DNA of 64,000 nt. It comes from Armatimonas rosea (GTDB taxonomy: Bacteria > Armatimonadota > Armatimonadia > Armatimonadales > Armatimonadaceae). The DNA lies in assembly GCF_014202505.1 (NCBI RefSeq), contig NZ_JACHGW010000001.1, positions 1,116,001 through 1,180,000 of the forward strand, given 5' to 3'. A model generated the notes under the pieces. That model was not told the DNA's origin. It did no database searches and saw nothing but the letters and a program-made list of their open reading frames with translations. The position numbers and the translations under genes were made by a program. Numbering within the stretch: position 1 is the first letter of the stretch; each line of letters starts with the position of its first letter. Shown in pieces: positions 52,345 through 60,353 of this stretch.

Positions 52345-54423
52345 ATGACAACACCGCCCACACTCTCGGAGAAGCAGGAGACCCTCTACCGGTTTCCGTA
52401 CTCACACACGGCGCTGGAGCTGGTCCCGGACAACCGGGATCTGTTCCGGGTACGCCTGTGCTGGCTCCGTGGTAAGGGGATCCGCGCGGTCTTTGAGACC
52501 ACCGCGTTTCGCCCGATCGCCGAGGTGACCCTGCGCGGGCAGACCTTCCCGGTCTACCTGAACCAGCACTCCCGCAAGAAGCGGGACCGGATCGTGCTGG
52601 CCGGGCGGCGCAAGACCGCGACTGCCTCCCGGGCGGCGCTGCGTTTTCTGGTCTTTATCGAGGGGCGTGAGGACACGCTGGCCTGGACCTGGCGGGTGGG
52701 AGCGACCGCACCCGCCCTGGCCGCGACGCCGCTGACCGACACCCCCGATACGATCCGCCTGCGGCTCCCGTTTCTTCCCGGCCAGCCGCAGGTTTTTTCC
52801 CTGGCTCTCGGGCTGGAGGAGAGGGCACTCGCGGTGTGGTCCAAGGAACTGGTGGCCACCCTGGTGAGCAAGACCGAGGGAGTCTCTCCCGAGGTGCGCG
52901 AGAATGCCATTGAGCTGGTGCATACCCACGCACAGCTCGGCGGGGAGGGGGCAACCCTCGGCTGGGAGACACGCTTGGCGCTCGCAAAGACCGAGGCCGA
53001 TGTCCATCAGGCACTCCGCGCCCACGCCGCGCTGGTCGCCGACACACGCCAGCGCCGCGCGGAGACACACGAGCCGTTCCTCTGGGAGCTCTCGACCCAA
53101 GCGGCGCTGGGGCTGATGGAGGAGGGGCGCGTCCGCAAGCGGGGAGTGGACCGGCTGAGCTACTGCCTCGATGAGAACCGGACCGCGGCGGGCGAGGGGA
53201 CCGATGCCGCGCTCGCGGCGACCGCGCTCCTGGGACGCTACTACCTCACCGGGGACGATGCCCTGCGCCGGCGGGCACGCCTCTTGGGCCGTGGGGTCTG
53301 CGACTACCAGGTGACCTCGGAGGAGAGCCCGCACTGGGGGGCGATCTGGGATGTCCACTGGCAAGAGCGCCGCTTTGAGGATATCCACGGCCAGCCCACC
53401 GTCTCCACCGCCGCGACCGCACGGGCCGCGACCGGGCTGCACATCCTCCACGCCCACTTCCAGACCGAGCTGCTCTCCCGCACCGCGATTGGCGCAGCCC
53501 AGTGGCTCCTGCTCCGCATGGACAAAGACGGCTTTCTCCAGGGCGAGCGCTTCCACGAGGGCGGCGAGGCACTGCCCCATGTCTCGCCCTGGGCGGTCGG
53601 GGAGGCACTCATTCCCCTGGTGGAGACCTTCCGGCGCACCAACAACGAGACCTTCCTGCGTGCTGCCCTGCGGAGTGTCGCCAATATCGAGGAGGGCATG
53701 GAGCTGGCGACCCTCGCCCCGGATGTGGCCTCGACCCAGCAGCTCGCCGCACTGGTCGAGGGGGTCCTGATGGTCTCCCGAGAGTACGAGAGCGAGCGCA
53801 TGATCGCCCTGGCCAAAGAGGTGGCGACCCTGCTGCGTACCCGTCGCCGCCCCGATGGCTCACTAGGCGACCCGCTCCACCCCGACGAGAACCTGCTGGC
53901 GACTCTGGCGGGAGCCCAAGCGGCAATCGCCCTCTCCCGTGTGGACAAGGACCACCGCTGGCTCCTGCTGGCGCTGCGTGCCCTGCGGGCGGCGAAGTCT
54001 CTGGCAGGCGACGAGCTCAACGCACTACCGGTGGCGACCCTGACCCGGCTGACCCAGCTTCCTCTGGCGCTCTTGCTTGCCGTGGGCGCGCTGGGGAGCC
54101 ACTGTAGCGCGGACCGGGAGAAGCTCGCTGTGCTCCGCCAGTGGCAGACCTTCGCCCCCGAGCCCGCCGCATGGGAGTACCTCCAGGTCACCACCCCCGA
54201 GGGAGAGCCCGTGGACTACCTGCCGCTGGTCTGTCCCACCACGCTCCAGGTGCTGATCCCCGTGATCGCGCCTCCGGGGACCAAGCTCTTAAAGATTGTG
54301 AAGAACCAACGCGAGCCGATGATGCGAAACTTGCTCAACGGCACTCTGGACACCCGCGCCGAGCTGATCCCGCTCGGGGATGGCAGTGAGGCCATGATCG
54401 GGGTGTTCCTCGCAGATACGTAG
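52345..54423 (+). CDS. Large protein of unknown function, probable helical toroid
   Basis: A 692-residue cytoplasmic-looking protein with no signal peptide or membrane helix. The N-terminal third (1-185) is beta-rich; the middle (about 230-590) is a series of helix pairs such as AALGLMEEGRVRKRG, ALAATALLGRYYLTGDDALRRRARLLG, ATARAATGLHILHAHFQTELL and WAVGEALIPLVETFRRT, suggesting an alpha/alpha six-hairpin glycosidase-like toroid. The C-terminus (about 600-692) is a smaller domain. No catalytic residues can be assigned. It is divergent from pilM and shares that regulatory gap, which hints at a pilus or surface role; that is inference. Confidence 0.8.
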   Translation: MTTPPTLSEKQETLYRFPYSHTALELVPDNRDLFRVRLCWLRGKGIRAVFETTAFRPIAEVTLRGQTFPVYLNQHSRKKRDRIVLAGRRKTATASRAALRFLVFIEGREDTLAWTWRVGATAPALAATPLTDTPDTIRLRLPFLPGQPQVFSLALGLEERALAVWSKELVATLVSKTEGVSPEVRENAIELVHTHAQLGGEGATLGWETRLALAKTEADVHQALRAHAALVADTRQRRAETHEPFLWELSTQAALGLMEEGRVRKRGVDRLSYCLDENRTAAGEGTDAALAATALLGRYYLTGDDALRRRARLLGRGVCDYQVTSEESPHWGAIWDVHWQERRFEDIHGQPTVSTAATARAATGLHILHAHFQTELLSRTAIGAAQWLLLRMDKDGFLQGERFHEGGEALPHVSPWAVGEALIPLVETFRRTNNETFLRAALRSVANIEEGMELATLAPDVASTQQLAALVEGVLMVSREYESERMIALAKEVATLLRTRRRPDGSLGDPLHPDENLLATLAGAQAAIALSRVDKDHRWLLLALRALRAAKSLAGDELNALPVATLTRLTQLPLALLLAVGALGSHCSADREKLAVLRQWQTFAPEPAAWEYLQVTTPEGEPVDYLPLVCPTTLQVLIPVIAPPGTKLLKIVKNQREPMMRNLLNGTLDTRAELIPLGDGSEAMIGVFLADT

Positions 54424-54447
54424 GCGAAACGAGAGACGCTTACTCTT

Positions 54448-54477
54448 GGCCCTGGCTCACCCCAGGGCCTTTTTTTT
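54448..54477 (+). terminator. Intrinsic terminator after the 692-residue protein gene
   Basis: GGCCCTGG (54448-54455) pairs with CCAGGGCC (54462-54469), followed by eight T. Strong and textbook-like. Confidence 0.92.
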
Positions 54478-54521
54478 GCGCCCCCGTAACCAAGGGGGAA
54501 CTCCTGCGTTTTAGGTCTGTC

Positions 54522-55028
54522 ATGCGAAAACAAACAGACACACAAAAACAAACAGAGCGAGCCTCGCAGGTTTTCTACACAGCTCCCGCCACGGTCGCAC
54601 GGGTTCTCTGCCTGCTTCTGTTCTTGTTGATGGCAGCAGTCTACGCCAGTATGTTTTTTCTCATGCCCGCAACCGAGGCACTCGCTCTACTCCCCCCACT
54701 ATTCCCCCTCTTTGCTTGGGGGATTCTTGGGGAAGTCGCACTGGCCTTTCTTGTCTCACGACTCTCTCCGATCCATATTGATAGCTCGGGGATCACTCTC
54801 ACGACGGTTTGGGGAGCCAAGCAGATCTTACGCTGGGACGAGATCCAGAGCGCGACTCCAGGCAAGTGCCTCTTTGTGTCGTATCTGAAGGTCTCACCGT
54901 CCCCTGAGAGTCGCCGTACGCCTCTGATTATTCCCATGACAGTAACCCGCCCCAGTGCGTTCGCGGACTCCATTCGGCATCACGCTCCCCAAGGCAATCC
55001 CGTCCAGCGATTCCTTGACAGCAAGTAG
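54522..55028 (+). CDS. Membrane protein with a PH-like domain
   Basis: A 168-residue protein with a polar N-terminus (1-25), two membrane helices (about 28-50 and 57-80), and a C-terminal soluble domain (about 84-160). The soluble part, IHIDSSGITLTTVWGAKQILRWDEIQSA, follows the bacterial PH (bPH) pattern, in which a strand, turn, strand and W-x-E/D-I are typical. Function is unknown. Monocistronic, between two terminator-like hairpins. Confidence 0.72.
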   Translation: MRKQTDTQKQTERASQVFYTAPATVARVLCLLLFLLMAAVYASMFFLMPATEALALLPPLFPLFAWGILGEVALAFLVSRLSPIHIDSSGITLTTVWGAKQILRWDEIQSATPGKCLFVSYLKVSPSPESRRTPLIIPMTVTRPSAFADSIRHHAPQGNPVQRFLDSK

Positions 55029-55037
55029 GCCTTTAAG

Positions 55038-55066
55038 CCGGAACTCTCGTGGTTCCGGTAACTTTT
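55038..55066 (+). terminator. Weak terminator hairpin after the PH-like membrane protein gene
   Basis: CCGGAAC (55038-55044) pairs with GTTCCGG (55052-55058), followed by TAACTTTT. It lies just before the next gene's -10 box. Confidence 0.45.
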
Positions 55067-55070
55067 GCCG

Positions 55071-55076
55071 TACAAT
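55071..55076 (+). promoter_or_regulatory. -10 box (TACAAT) for the phytanoyl-CoA dioxygenase-like gene
   Basis: TACAAT, AGCCCT, then ATG 55083: a 6-base gap. The start at 55065 given by an upstream ATG would lie before the box, so 55083 is chosen. Confidence 0.65.
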
Positions 55077-55082
55077 AGCCCT

Positions 55083-56108
55083 ATGCCCAGCGGGCCTTCG
55101 TTTCTGACTATCGCTACGGACTGCCTTGCGTACTTCGAGGCGCGTGCGGCGCAAGAGAGCCCGGCACAGGCGGCGTTCTTGCAGGGAGCCGATGCCGCGC
55201 GCCAGTGGCTTGCGCTCCTTCAGCTCGCCTCGCCTGATCCCTTTGCCGCCGAGGCGCTCTTTGCCCAGATGAACGCCCACCGCCACTTTCGCTCGTGGAG
55301 CGTCCGCTGGCACTACCTCGCGGAGGCGATGAACACCTGGCGCGAGGAGGAAGGTCTCTTCTCTATGGAACCCATTGGCACCGAGGCCGACGGCGGCCTC
55401 AAAGCAACCTACGAGCAGTTTGGCTACGTGGTCGTCCGGCAGCTCTTCCCCCCCGACGAGGTCGCGGCGCTCAAGGACGAAATACTAAAGATTGTCGCGG
55501 AGAAGGGGCACCACGCCGGGGTCTTTGTGGGGCTGGCGGCCAGTAGTCCGGTCTTTGCGGAGGCGGTGCGGGACCCGCGCCTGCTCGATGCACTGGAGCC
55601 GCTGCTCGGGCCGGATATCGAGTTCCTCTCCGATAAGGTGGTCTACAAGTCCGCCGATTTAGACTACGGCTCGCCGTGGCACCAGGACTGGCCCTACTGG
55701 AAAGGGGCGCACAAGCTCTCGGTCTGGGTGGCGCTGGAGGCCGCGACCAAAGAAAATGGCTGCCTCAAGCTCCTCCCCGGAAGCCACAAGTCTCTCGCCG
55801 AGCACGATGGCACGGCCAAGGAGGGCGAGGGCTTCGGTCACCGCCTGGCGGAAGATGCAGTCGATGAGACTCTCGCCCTCAGCCTACCCTGCGAGCCCGG
55901 CGATGCCGTCTTCTTCCACGATCTCACGCTGCACGCATCGCACCCCAACACCAGCGGCCAGGATCGCTACGCCTGGATTGTCACCTACCGCAGCGCCGCC
56001 GAAGAAGACCTCACGTATGAGTGGTCGGTCGCCGCCGCTATCGTGCGGGGGGAGCGTCGGAGAGCGGCAGCGGCTGTGGCGGTGGAAGAGGGCGCGTCAC
56101 CAGAGTAA
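55083..56108 (+). CDS. Phytanoyl-CoA dioxygenase (PhyH) family protein
   Basis: A 341-residue Fe(II)/2-oxoglutarate dioxygenase. A helical N-terminal region (1-95) precedes the PhyH core: YEQFGYVVVRQLFPPDEVAALKDEI, then the iron motif H-x-D in SPWHQDWPYWKG, WVALEAATKENGCLKLLPGSHK, and the distal His in FHDLTLHASHPN, with the 2-oxoglutarate-binding Arg in DRYAWIVTYR. The family hydroxylates small molecules; the substrate is unknown. Its last 71 bases overlap the convergent anti-sigma gene. Confidence 0.9.
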   Translation: MPSGPSFLTIATDCLAYFEARAAQESPAQAAFLQGADAARQWLALLQLASPDPFAAEALFAQMNAHRHFRSWSVRWHYLAEAMNTWREEEGLFSMEPIGTEADGGLKATYEQFGYVVVRQLFPPDEVAALKDEILKIVAEKGHHAGVFVGLAASSPVFAEAVRDPRLLDALEPLLGPDIEFLSDKVVYKSADLDYGSPWHQDWPYWKGAHKLSVWVALEAATKENGCLKLLPGSHKSLAEHDGTAKEGEGFGHRLAEDAVDETLALSLPCEPGDAVFFHDLTLHASHPNTSGQDRYAWIVTYRSAAEEDLTYEWSVAAAIVRGERRRAAAAVAVEEGASPE

Positions 56109-57225
56109 ACTCCCCCGAGCCCGAGCGCTCAAAGCGAAGCACGTAGTGCTCCTTGACAGTCTGGCGTTGTTTGGTGTCGATAAACTCAAGGATGACCCGA
56201 AAGAGAAACGCGACTGCATTGGGGTCTTGGGTCTTATTAGCCGGGATAGAACGCAGGAGCTGGTAGGTGAAACTCGTATTTTTTCTATCTGATGACTCTC
56301 TTGCCTTTGCAAAATCAGATATGGAGTTTCTGATGATGTTTGCTTCATTTGTTTGTAAATTTTTTTGTAGTATTACCTGTTTGGAGATACGTGAATAAGA
56401 TATCCTTTCGCAGGTGTCACTTATCTTGAAATCAGACTTACTCTCTGCACTCGTGAACACTCTGTTTCTCCAGACAATATGCCGTGTCTGGGGATCTACA
56501 ATGACAGTGTCTTCTTCTATACCTAAAGACGTGTAGTTGTACATATTTTTAGGCAGGTTGATTTTTCGTGTGAAGACAAGGGCACGCTTTCCTTGGAACC
56601 ACTGCACTTTTGGAGGCGAGAAGTGGTGCTGGTGCGCATCGGGGAGCAAGGGGTGCAGAGTGGTCCAGTCGCGGTTTATGACTGCGTCTAAGTTGTCTAG
56701 CTGGGGGCGTGGGGACGAGTCGAAGTAGGGATCGGAGTAGTCTCCCTGGTGCCAAGCAGGGGATTTTTGGTAGCTGTAGGAGTAGGTGAAGGTCGGAGCA
56801 GGTGGGTTGAGAGAGCGATCGCTCAGGCGAACCAGTGCGCTCACAACGGGAAGGGGATCGATACGCTCTTGTCGGATGGTGCGTTTCCAGTGGACACTCT
56901 CCACTTGCTTCATCGCCCTCTCCACGTCGGCCCAAGTGATCTCCGGCGTGAAAAAGCGCCACGTGCCAGCTCCGAGTAGGGCCAAAACGAGGCTGGAGCC
57001 AAGTAGCAGGCGGCGGTGTTTCTGCACAAGAGATTGTGTGAGCTCCGCCGGAATCGGGGCGAGGGTGCGGAGCTGTGTGTCGAGGGCAATACAGTGTGCA
57101 AGCTGCGCTTGGCAGCTTGTGCAGCGCCGGGTGTGGCTTTTCAGAGCAAGGGCTTGCCACCAGGGGAGGGCGCTCTCGTGGAGGGCGGTGAGGGTCTCGG
57201 GGGCGATTTTACAGGGCGTGGTCAT
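56038..57225 (-). CDS. Anti-sigma factor-like membrane protein with a large extracytoplasmic domain
   Basis: A 395-residue protein. The N-terminus holds a zinc-finger-like H-x3-C-x2-C motif (HTRRCTSCQAQL, about 31-42), typical of ZAS/HC2 anti-sigma domains, then one membrane helix (about 73-90, LLLGSSLVLALLGAGTW). The outer region (about 95-395) begins TWADVERAMKQVESVHWKR, resembling LolA/RseB-type sensor domains of other anti-sigma proteins. It overlaps the ECF sigma gene by 17 bases. The middle (about 56280-56560) is much more AT-rich than the ends. The last 71 bases overlap the convergent dioxygenase gene. Confidence 0.85.
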   Translation of the reverse strand: MTTPCKIAPETLTALHESALPWWQALALKSHTRRCTSCQAQLAHCIALDTQLRTLAPIPAELTQSLVQKHRRLLLGSSLVLALLGAGTWRFFTPEITWADVERAMKQVESVHWKRTIRQERIDPLPVVSALVRLSDRSLNPPAPTFTYSYSYQKSPAWHQGDYSDPYFDSSPRPQLDNLDAVINRDWTTLHPLLPDAHQHHFSPPKVQWFQGKRALVFTRKINLPKNMYNYTSLGIEEDTVIVDPQTRHIVWRNRVFTSAESKSDFKISDTCERISYSRISKQVILQKNLQTNEANIIRNSISDFAKARESSDRKNTSFTYQLLRSIPANKTQDPNAVAFLFRVILEFIDTKQRQTVKEHYVLRFERSGSGEFTLVTRPLPPPQPLPLSDAPPAR

Positions 57226-57733
57226 CGGTGAGTTCCTTTCGCAGGCGCTCGCGGGCGGTGTGGAGGCGGGAGAGGACCGTGCCGAGGGGAATCTCCAGCA
57301 CGGCGGCGATCTCGCGGCAGGAGAGCCCTTCGTAGAGGCGCAGCAGGAGCGTGGTGCGCAGCTCATCGGGGAGGGTGGTCAGGGCCTGGGCCAATGTGAG
57401 GCTCTGGTCGGGGGGCGCGAGGGTGGTGGGGTCGGGGAGGCGCTCGGCATGCTCGGGTTCGAGGCTGACAGCGGGGTGCCGGTCGCGGTAGCGGTGGATC
57501 GTGCGGACCGCGATTCGGTAGAGAAAGGTCGTGGGGGCGCACTGGCGGCGGAAAGTCGGGTAGGCGGCGAGTGCCTGGAGCCCGATCTCCTGGGTTAGGT
57601 CCTCGGCCAGCTCCGGGTTACCACAGAGCCGGGTCGCCAGGCGCTGGATACGGGGCCGCTGCGCCTCCCAGAGCCTCTCAAAGGCCGCATCGGACGTCTG
57701 GGTTCTTAGTTTTAGTGCCTGGAGCATTCGCAT
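57209..57733 (-). CDS. ECF-type RNA polymerase sigma factor
   Basis: A 174-residue sigma-70 factor with regions 2 and 4 only. Region 2: LATRLCGNPELAEDLTQEIGLQAL, followed by the TTFLYRIAVRTIHRYRDRH helix. Region 4: LTTLPDELRTTLLLRLYEGLSCREIAAVLEIPLGTVLSRLHTARERLR. It directs polymerase to stress or envelope promoters when its anti-sigma, encoded just downstream with a 17-base overlap, releases it. Start 57733 or 57727; AGAGAGG lies upstream. Its target promoter is not visible here. Confidence 0.95.
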   Translation of the reverse strand: MRMLQALKLRTQTSDAAFERLWEAQRPRIQRLATRLCGNPELAEDLTQEIGLQALAAYPTFRRQCAPTTFLYRIAVRTIHRYRDRHPAVSLEPEHAERLPDPTTLAPPDQSLTLAQALTTLPDELRTTLLLRLYEGLSCREIAAVLEIPLGTVLSRLHTARERLRKELTDDHAL

Positions 57734-57775
57734 CGCCTCTCTCTGTGTTTAGTAGCACAGAAGCAGGCGATTTAT

Positions 57776-57925
57776 TCAGAAGTGCCCAAACTTTATGCGC
57801 CGGGGCTCGTTGGTCCAGCGCCAGACATCCAGCACACGTAGCGTGAGTGAGACGATCCAGGTTAGTAGCGCGAGCAGGATCGGCACAAGGACAAGCGGGA
57901 TCTGATTCCAAAGAGCAAGAGACAT
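57776..57925 (-). CDS. Small single-helix membrane protein (49 residues)
   Basis: ATG at 57925 opens a 49-codon frame ending TGA at 57776. Residues 6-32 (WNQIPLVLVPILLALLTWI and on) form one long hydrophobic helix; the tail DVWRWTNEPRRIKFGHF is basic. An AAGAG lies close before the ATG. It lies between the GH42-like gene and the ECF sigma gene on the same strand. No family recognised. It fits the compositional profile of small bacterial membrane proteins, but is short enough to be chance. Confidence 0.5.
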   Translation of the reverse strand: MSLALWNQIPLVLVPILLALLTWIVSLTLRVLDVWRWTNEPRRIKFGHF

Positions 57926-57968
57926 GCTCTTATTCTCTGGTAGTTTTACGGGGTTCTTTAGGGCACGG

Positions 57969-59828
57969 CTAGCGCACGGAGAACAGGCTTGGCTTCCAGG
58001 GATCGAGCGTGAAGCGCAGGGTGGCAGTGCGGCCTAGTGACTTGCCGCTGGCAAGGTCGGTGACCAGGCCGGGCTTGTCGAGCGTGACGACCACGTCGAT
58101 GGGTTTCTCCAGCGCCTCGTTGCCGCCCGCTTGCTGCAGCGACTCGCTCATCTGGTAGCGGACACCGCGCTCGAAGGCGAGGAGGCGCTCGCTACCCGAG
58201 GTGTAGCGGTGGACACGGACATGGTCGCTGGGGCGTACCTGCACGGAGGGAGGCGGGAGCAGGCGCGCCAGCTCGTCGGGAGTGGGCGGCTGCGCGAAGG
58301 CTTTCATCGGGCCAGAGTAGCCGTCGGTGAGCTTCCCGTGACCGTCGAACACCCCGACCGGGCCGCTCGTCAGGACCGTCTTAAAGCGCGAGAGGGCCTT
58401 GCGCTCGGTGTCGGTGAGGGCGTAGGAGTGCGGCAGGATCACGGTCGCGTTGGCTGGGAGCGCGGCGAGGTCGGCGGTGAACTGCGGGGTGTAGCCCAGG
58501 TCATGGAGCGCCCCGAGCCAGGCGGCGCGGACCTTGGCGTGCTGGTTGTTCTGCGCCTCGTAGCTGGAGAAGCGCCGGTGCCAGGTCGAGCCATCCACGG
58601 TAGATTCTAAGAGCCACGCCACCTGGATGCTGGGCTGGGAGTAGTGGATATAGATCGGGTCGGTGGTGCGTGTCGCCTTGCGGAAGCGTGTCGCCACGGG
58701 GCCTTGCAGCTCTTTTAAGACCGGCGCGAGGGCTTGGGCGCGCTTGGTGAGCGGCCAGTCGTCTTTGCTAAAGTCAAGGCAGTCCTCGCTCCACCAGATA
58801 ATGCAGCCGGTGTCGCCCTGGAGCAAGAGGTGCCAGAGCCGCCGCTGGGCCGCGCGCGCGTCCGCCTCCCCGACTGTCGTGAGCATCGGCTTGCCGGGCA
58901 TGAAGCTCCCAAATATCTCCCGCGCGTTGCCGATATCATAGGGCTCCACCCAGTCTAGCGCCGTGGCGAGCCGCGCCAGATCGTAGCCGCCAAAGGCGCT
59001 GGGCATCTGTGTCCCCTCGATCCCGACTCTTGCGCTCGGATCGGTCGCCTTGGCGGCATCGCGAATCTCCGAGAGCGCGCGGGTGAGGGCGATATCCATG
59101 TAGGTCCGAAAGTCGCACCACGGCGAGAAGTTCCAGCGGGTCGGGTCTTTCTGCGCTGTCGCCGGGGCGAACTTGAGGGCCTGCACCTCGCCCCAGTCGG
59201 GCTTACCGCGGGGCTCGGGGCCGCCGCCGCCCATGCGGTTCTTGATCTTGTCGGTGGAGAAGGGGAGCACGGCATCCCAAGTTGCGAAGCTTGTCTGCCA
59301 CTGTGCGTTTAGCGCGGCGACACTCGCGTATTGGGTCTGGAGCCACGTCCGAAAGCCGGCTAGCGAGCGCGGGGAGAAGTCGTAGTCAAACGGGTTGGCG
59401 CTGATCGTGGTCGAAAGCTCGTCGCGGATATCGTAGAGCGCGGGCTTGTTGGCCTTGTGCACCGCCACCGCCGCCTGCATCTTCTTGGCCGCCTCCTGCC
59501 GCCACGCCGGATCGTCGAGGCAGTAGTCCCGCACAAACGCCGCCTCGGGGCGGCCGTCCTTGACCCACTGCGTCACGAACTTGTCCCAGTCCGTGACACG
59601 GGAGCTGAACTTCAGGCAGAGGCCACGGTTGACCACATTCTCGACATAGTAGGGCATCCCGGCTTTGACCCAGCGCGTCGGGTCTTCGTCGCCCGTGACC
59701 ATCCCGGTGTTGATGCCCATCTCCTTGAGGCGCTGCACAAAGAGCGGAAACTTCTCCGGGCGCTTGGCCTCCGAGCCCCCGACCCAGAGAATGGTCGTGT
59801 ACCTATCCGACTGCGGTGTCTGTTGCAT
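57969..59828 (-). CDS. GH42-like / beta-galactosidase-fold protein
   Basis: A 619-residue protein. The N-terminal domain (about 1-380) looks like a TIM barrel of the glycoside hydrolase 42/14 type: TTILWVGGSEAKRPEKFPLF, then YCLDDPAW, FRTWLQTQYASVAALNAQW (a common GH42 stretch), and SPWCDFRTYMDIALTRALSEIRDAAKATDPSARVGIEG. The middle (about 390-520) is an alpha/beta trimerisation-like domain; the C-terminus is beta-rich. I cannot name both catalytic Glu residues. No signal peptide. ATG 59828 is favoured because a TAAACT box ends 6 bases upstream; an ATG at 59834 abuts the box. Confidence 0.75.
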   Translation of the reverse strand: MQQTPQSDRYTTILWVGGSEAKRPEKFPLFVQRLKEMGINTGMVTGDEDPTRWVKAGMPYYVENVVNRGLCLKFSSRVTDWDKFVTQWVKDGRPEAAFVRDYCLDDPAWRQEAAKKMQAAVAVHKANKPALYDIRDELSTTISANPFDYDFSPRSLAGFRTWLQTQYASVAALNAQWQTSFATWDAVLPFSTDKIKNRMGGGGPEPRGKPDWGEVQALKFAPATAQKDPTRWNFSPWCDFRTYMDIALTRALSEIRDAAKATDPSARVGIEGTQMPSAFGGYDLARLATALDWVEPYDIGNAREIFGSFMPGKPMLTTVGEADARAAQRRLWHLLLQGDTGCIIWWSEDCLDFSKDDWPLTKRAQALAPVLKELQGPVATRFRKATRTTDPIYIHYSQPSIQVAWLLESTVDGSTWHRRFSSYEAQNNQHAKVRAAWLGALHDLGYTPQFTADLAALPANATVILPHSYALTDTERKALSRFKTVLTSGPVGVFDGHGKLTDGYSGPMKAFAQPPTPDELARLLPPPSVQVRPSDHVRVHRYTSGSERLLAFERGVRYQMSESLQQAGGNEALEKPIDVVVTLDKPGLVTDLASGKSLGRTATLRFTLDPWKPSLFSVR

Positions 59829-59834
59829 GGACAT

Positions 59835-59840
59835 AGTTTA
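59835..59840 (-). promoter_or_regulatory. -10 box (TAAACT) for the GH42-like gene
   Basis: Minus strand TAAACT overlaps the stop codon of the upstream membrane protein and ends 6 bases before ATG 59828 (gap ATGTCC). Confidence 0.5.
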
Positions 59841-60251
59841 CCTCTCGCGACCCACAAGATAGGCCAGCAGAACAAGACCCACCACAAGTGTAGGAAGACA
59901 GAAGAGGCTCCCTCCACTCAGCCAGCCAAGTACCCAGAGCCCACTGGAGGACAGCCCCACCAGTGTGAGCGTCCGACACACGCGAAACGGTTTTTTCTTG
60001 CGATCCAGGTACAGCACGGCAGAGGCAGCGCCGTAGAAGAAACCTCCCCACGTCGCGGTCGGAAAAAGCACCATTCCATACTGACCATCGCCCCCAATGC
60101 CGGGCCAGAGAAACTCGTGGTACGCCATCGTTAGCGCCGTGAGCCCCATCGCTCCCACGATTCCCCCGAGTAGCACGAGGGATCTATTGAGGACGATGCC
60201 ACTCACGAAGCGGAAAAAGTCTACTGCCGCCTCTTTGTTCTCGGTCGTCAT
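59838..60251 (-). CDS. Four-helix membrane protein of unknown function
   Basis: A 137-residue protein with four predicted helices (about 17-37, 55-78, 91-110 and 112-133). The first contains LNRSLVLLGGIVGAMGLTAL; the loop GPGIGGDGQYGMVLFP is polar, and KKKPFRVCR forms a basic cytoplasmic turn. No family is recognised. GGGAGAG lies about 5 bases before the ATG. It is divergent from the TPR-CHAT gene and 10 bases upstream of the GH42-like gene. Confidence 0.68.
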   Translation of the reverse strand: MTTENKEAAVDFFRFVSGIVLNRSLVLLGGIVGAMGLTALTMAYHEFLWPGIGGDGQYGMVLFPTATWGGFFYGAASAVLYLDRKKKPFRVCRTLTLVGLSSSGLWVLGWLSGGSLFCLPTLVVGLVLLAYLVGRER

Positions 60252-60353
60252 GCTGTCTCTCCCGTTGTTTTTTCTACCTCAAGCAAGATACCAAAAATGC
60301 GCCAGGTTTGGGGGAGCCCGCACGTTGGACGCGGTATCATGGACGATACAACC

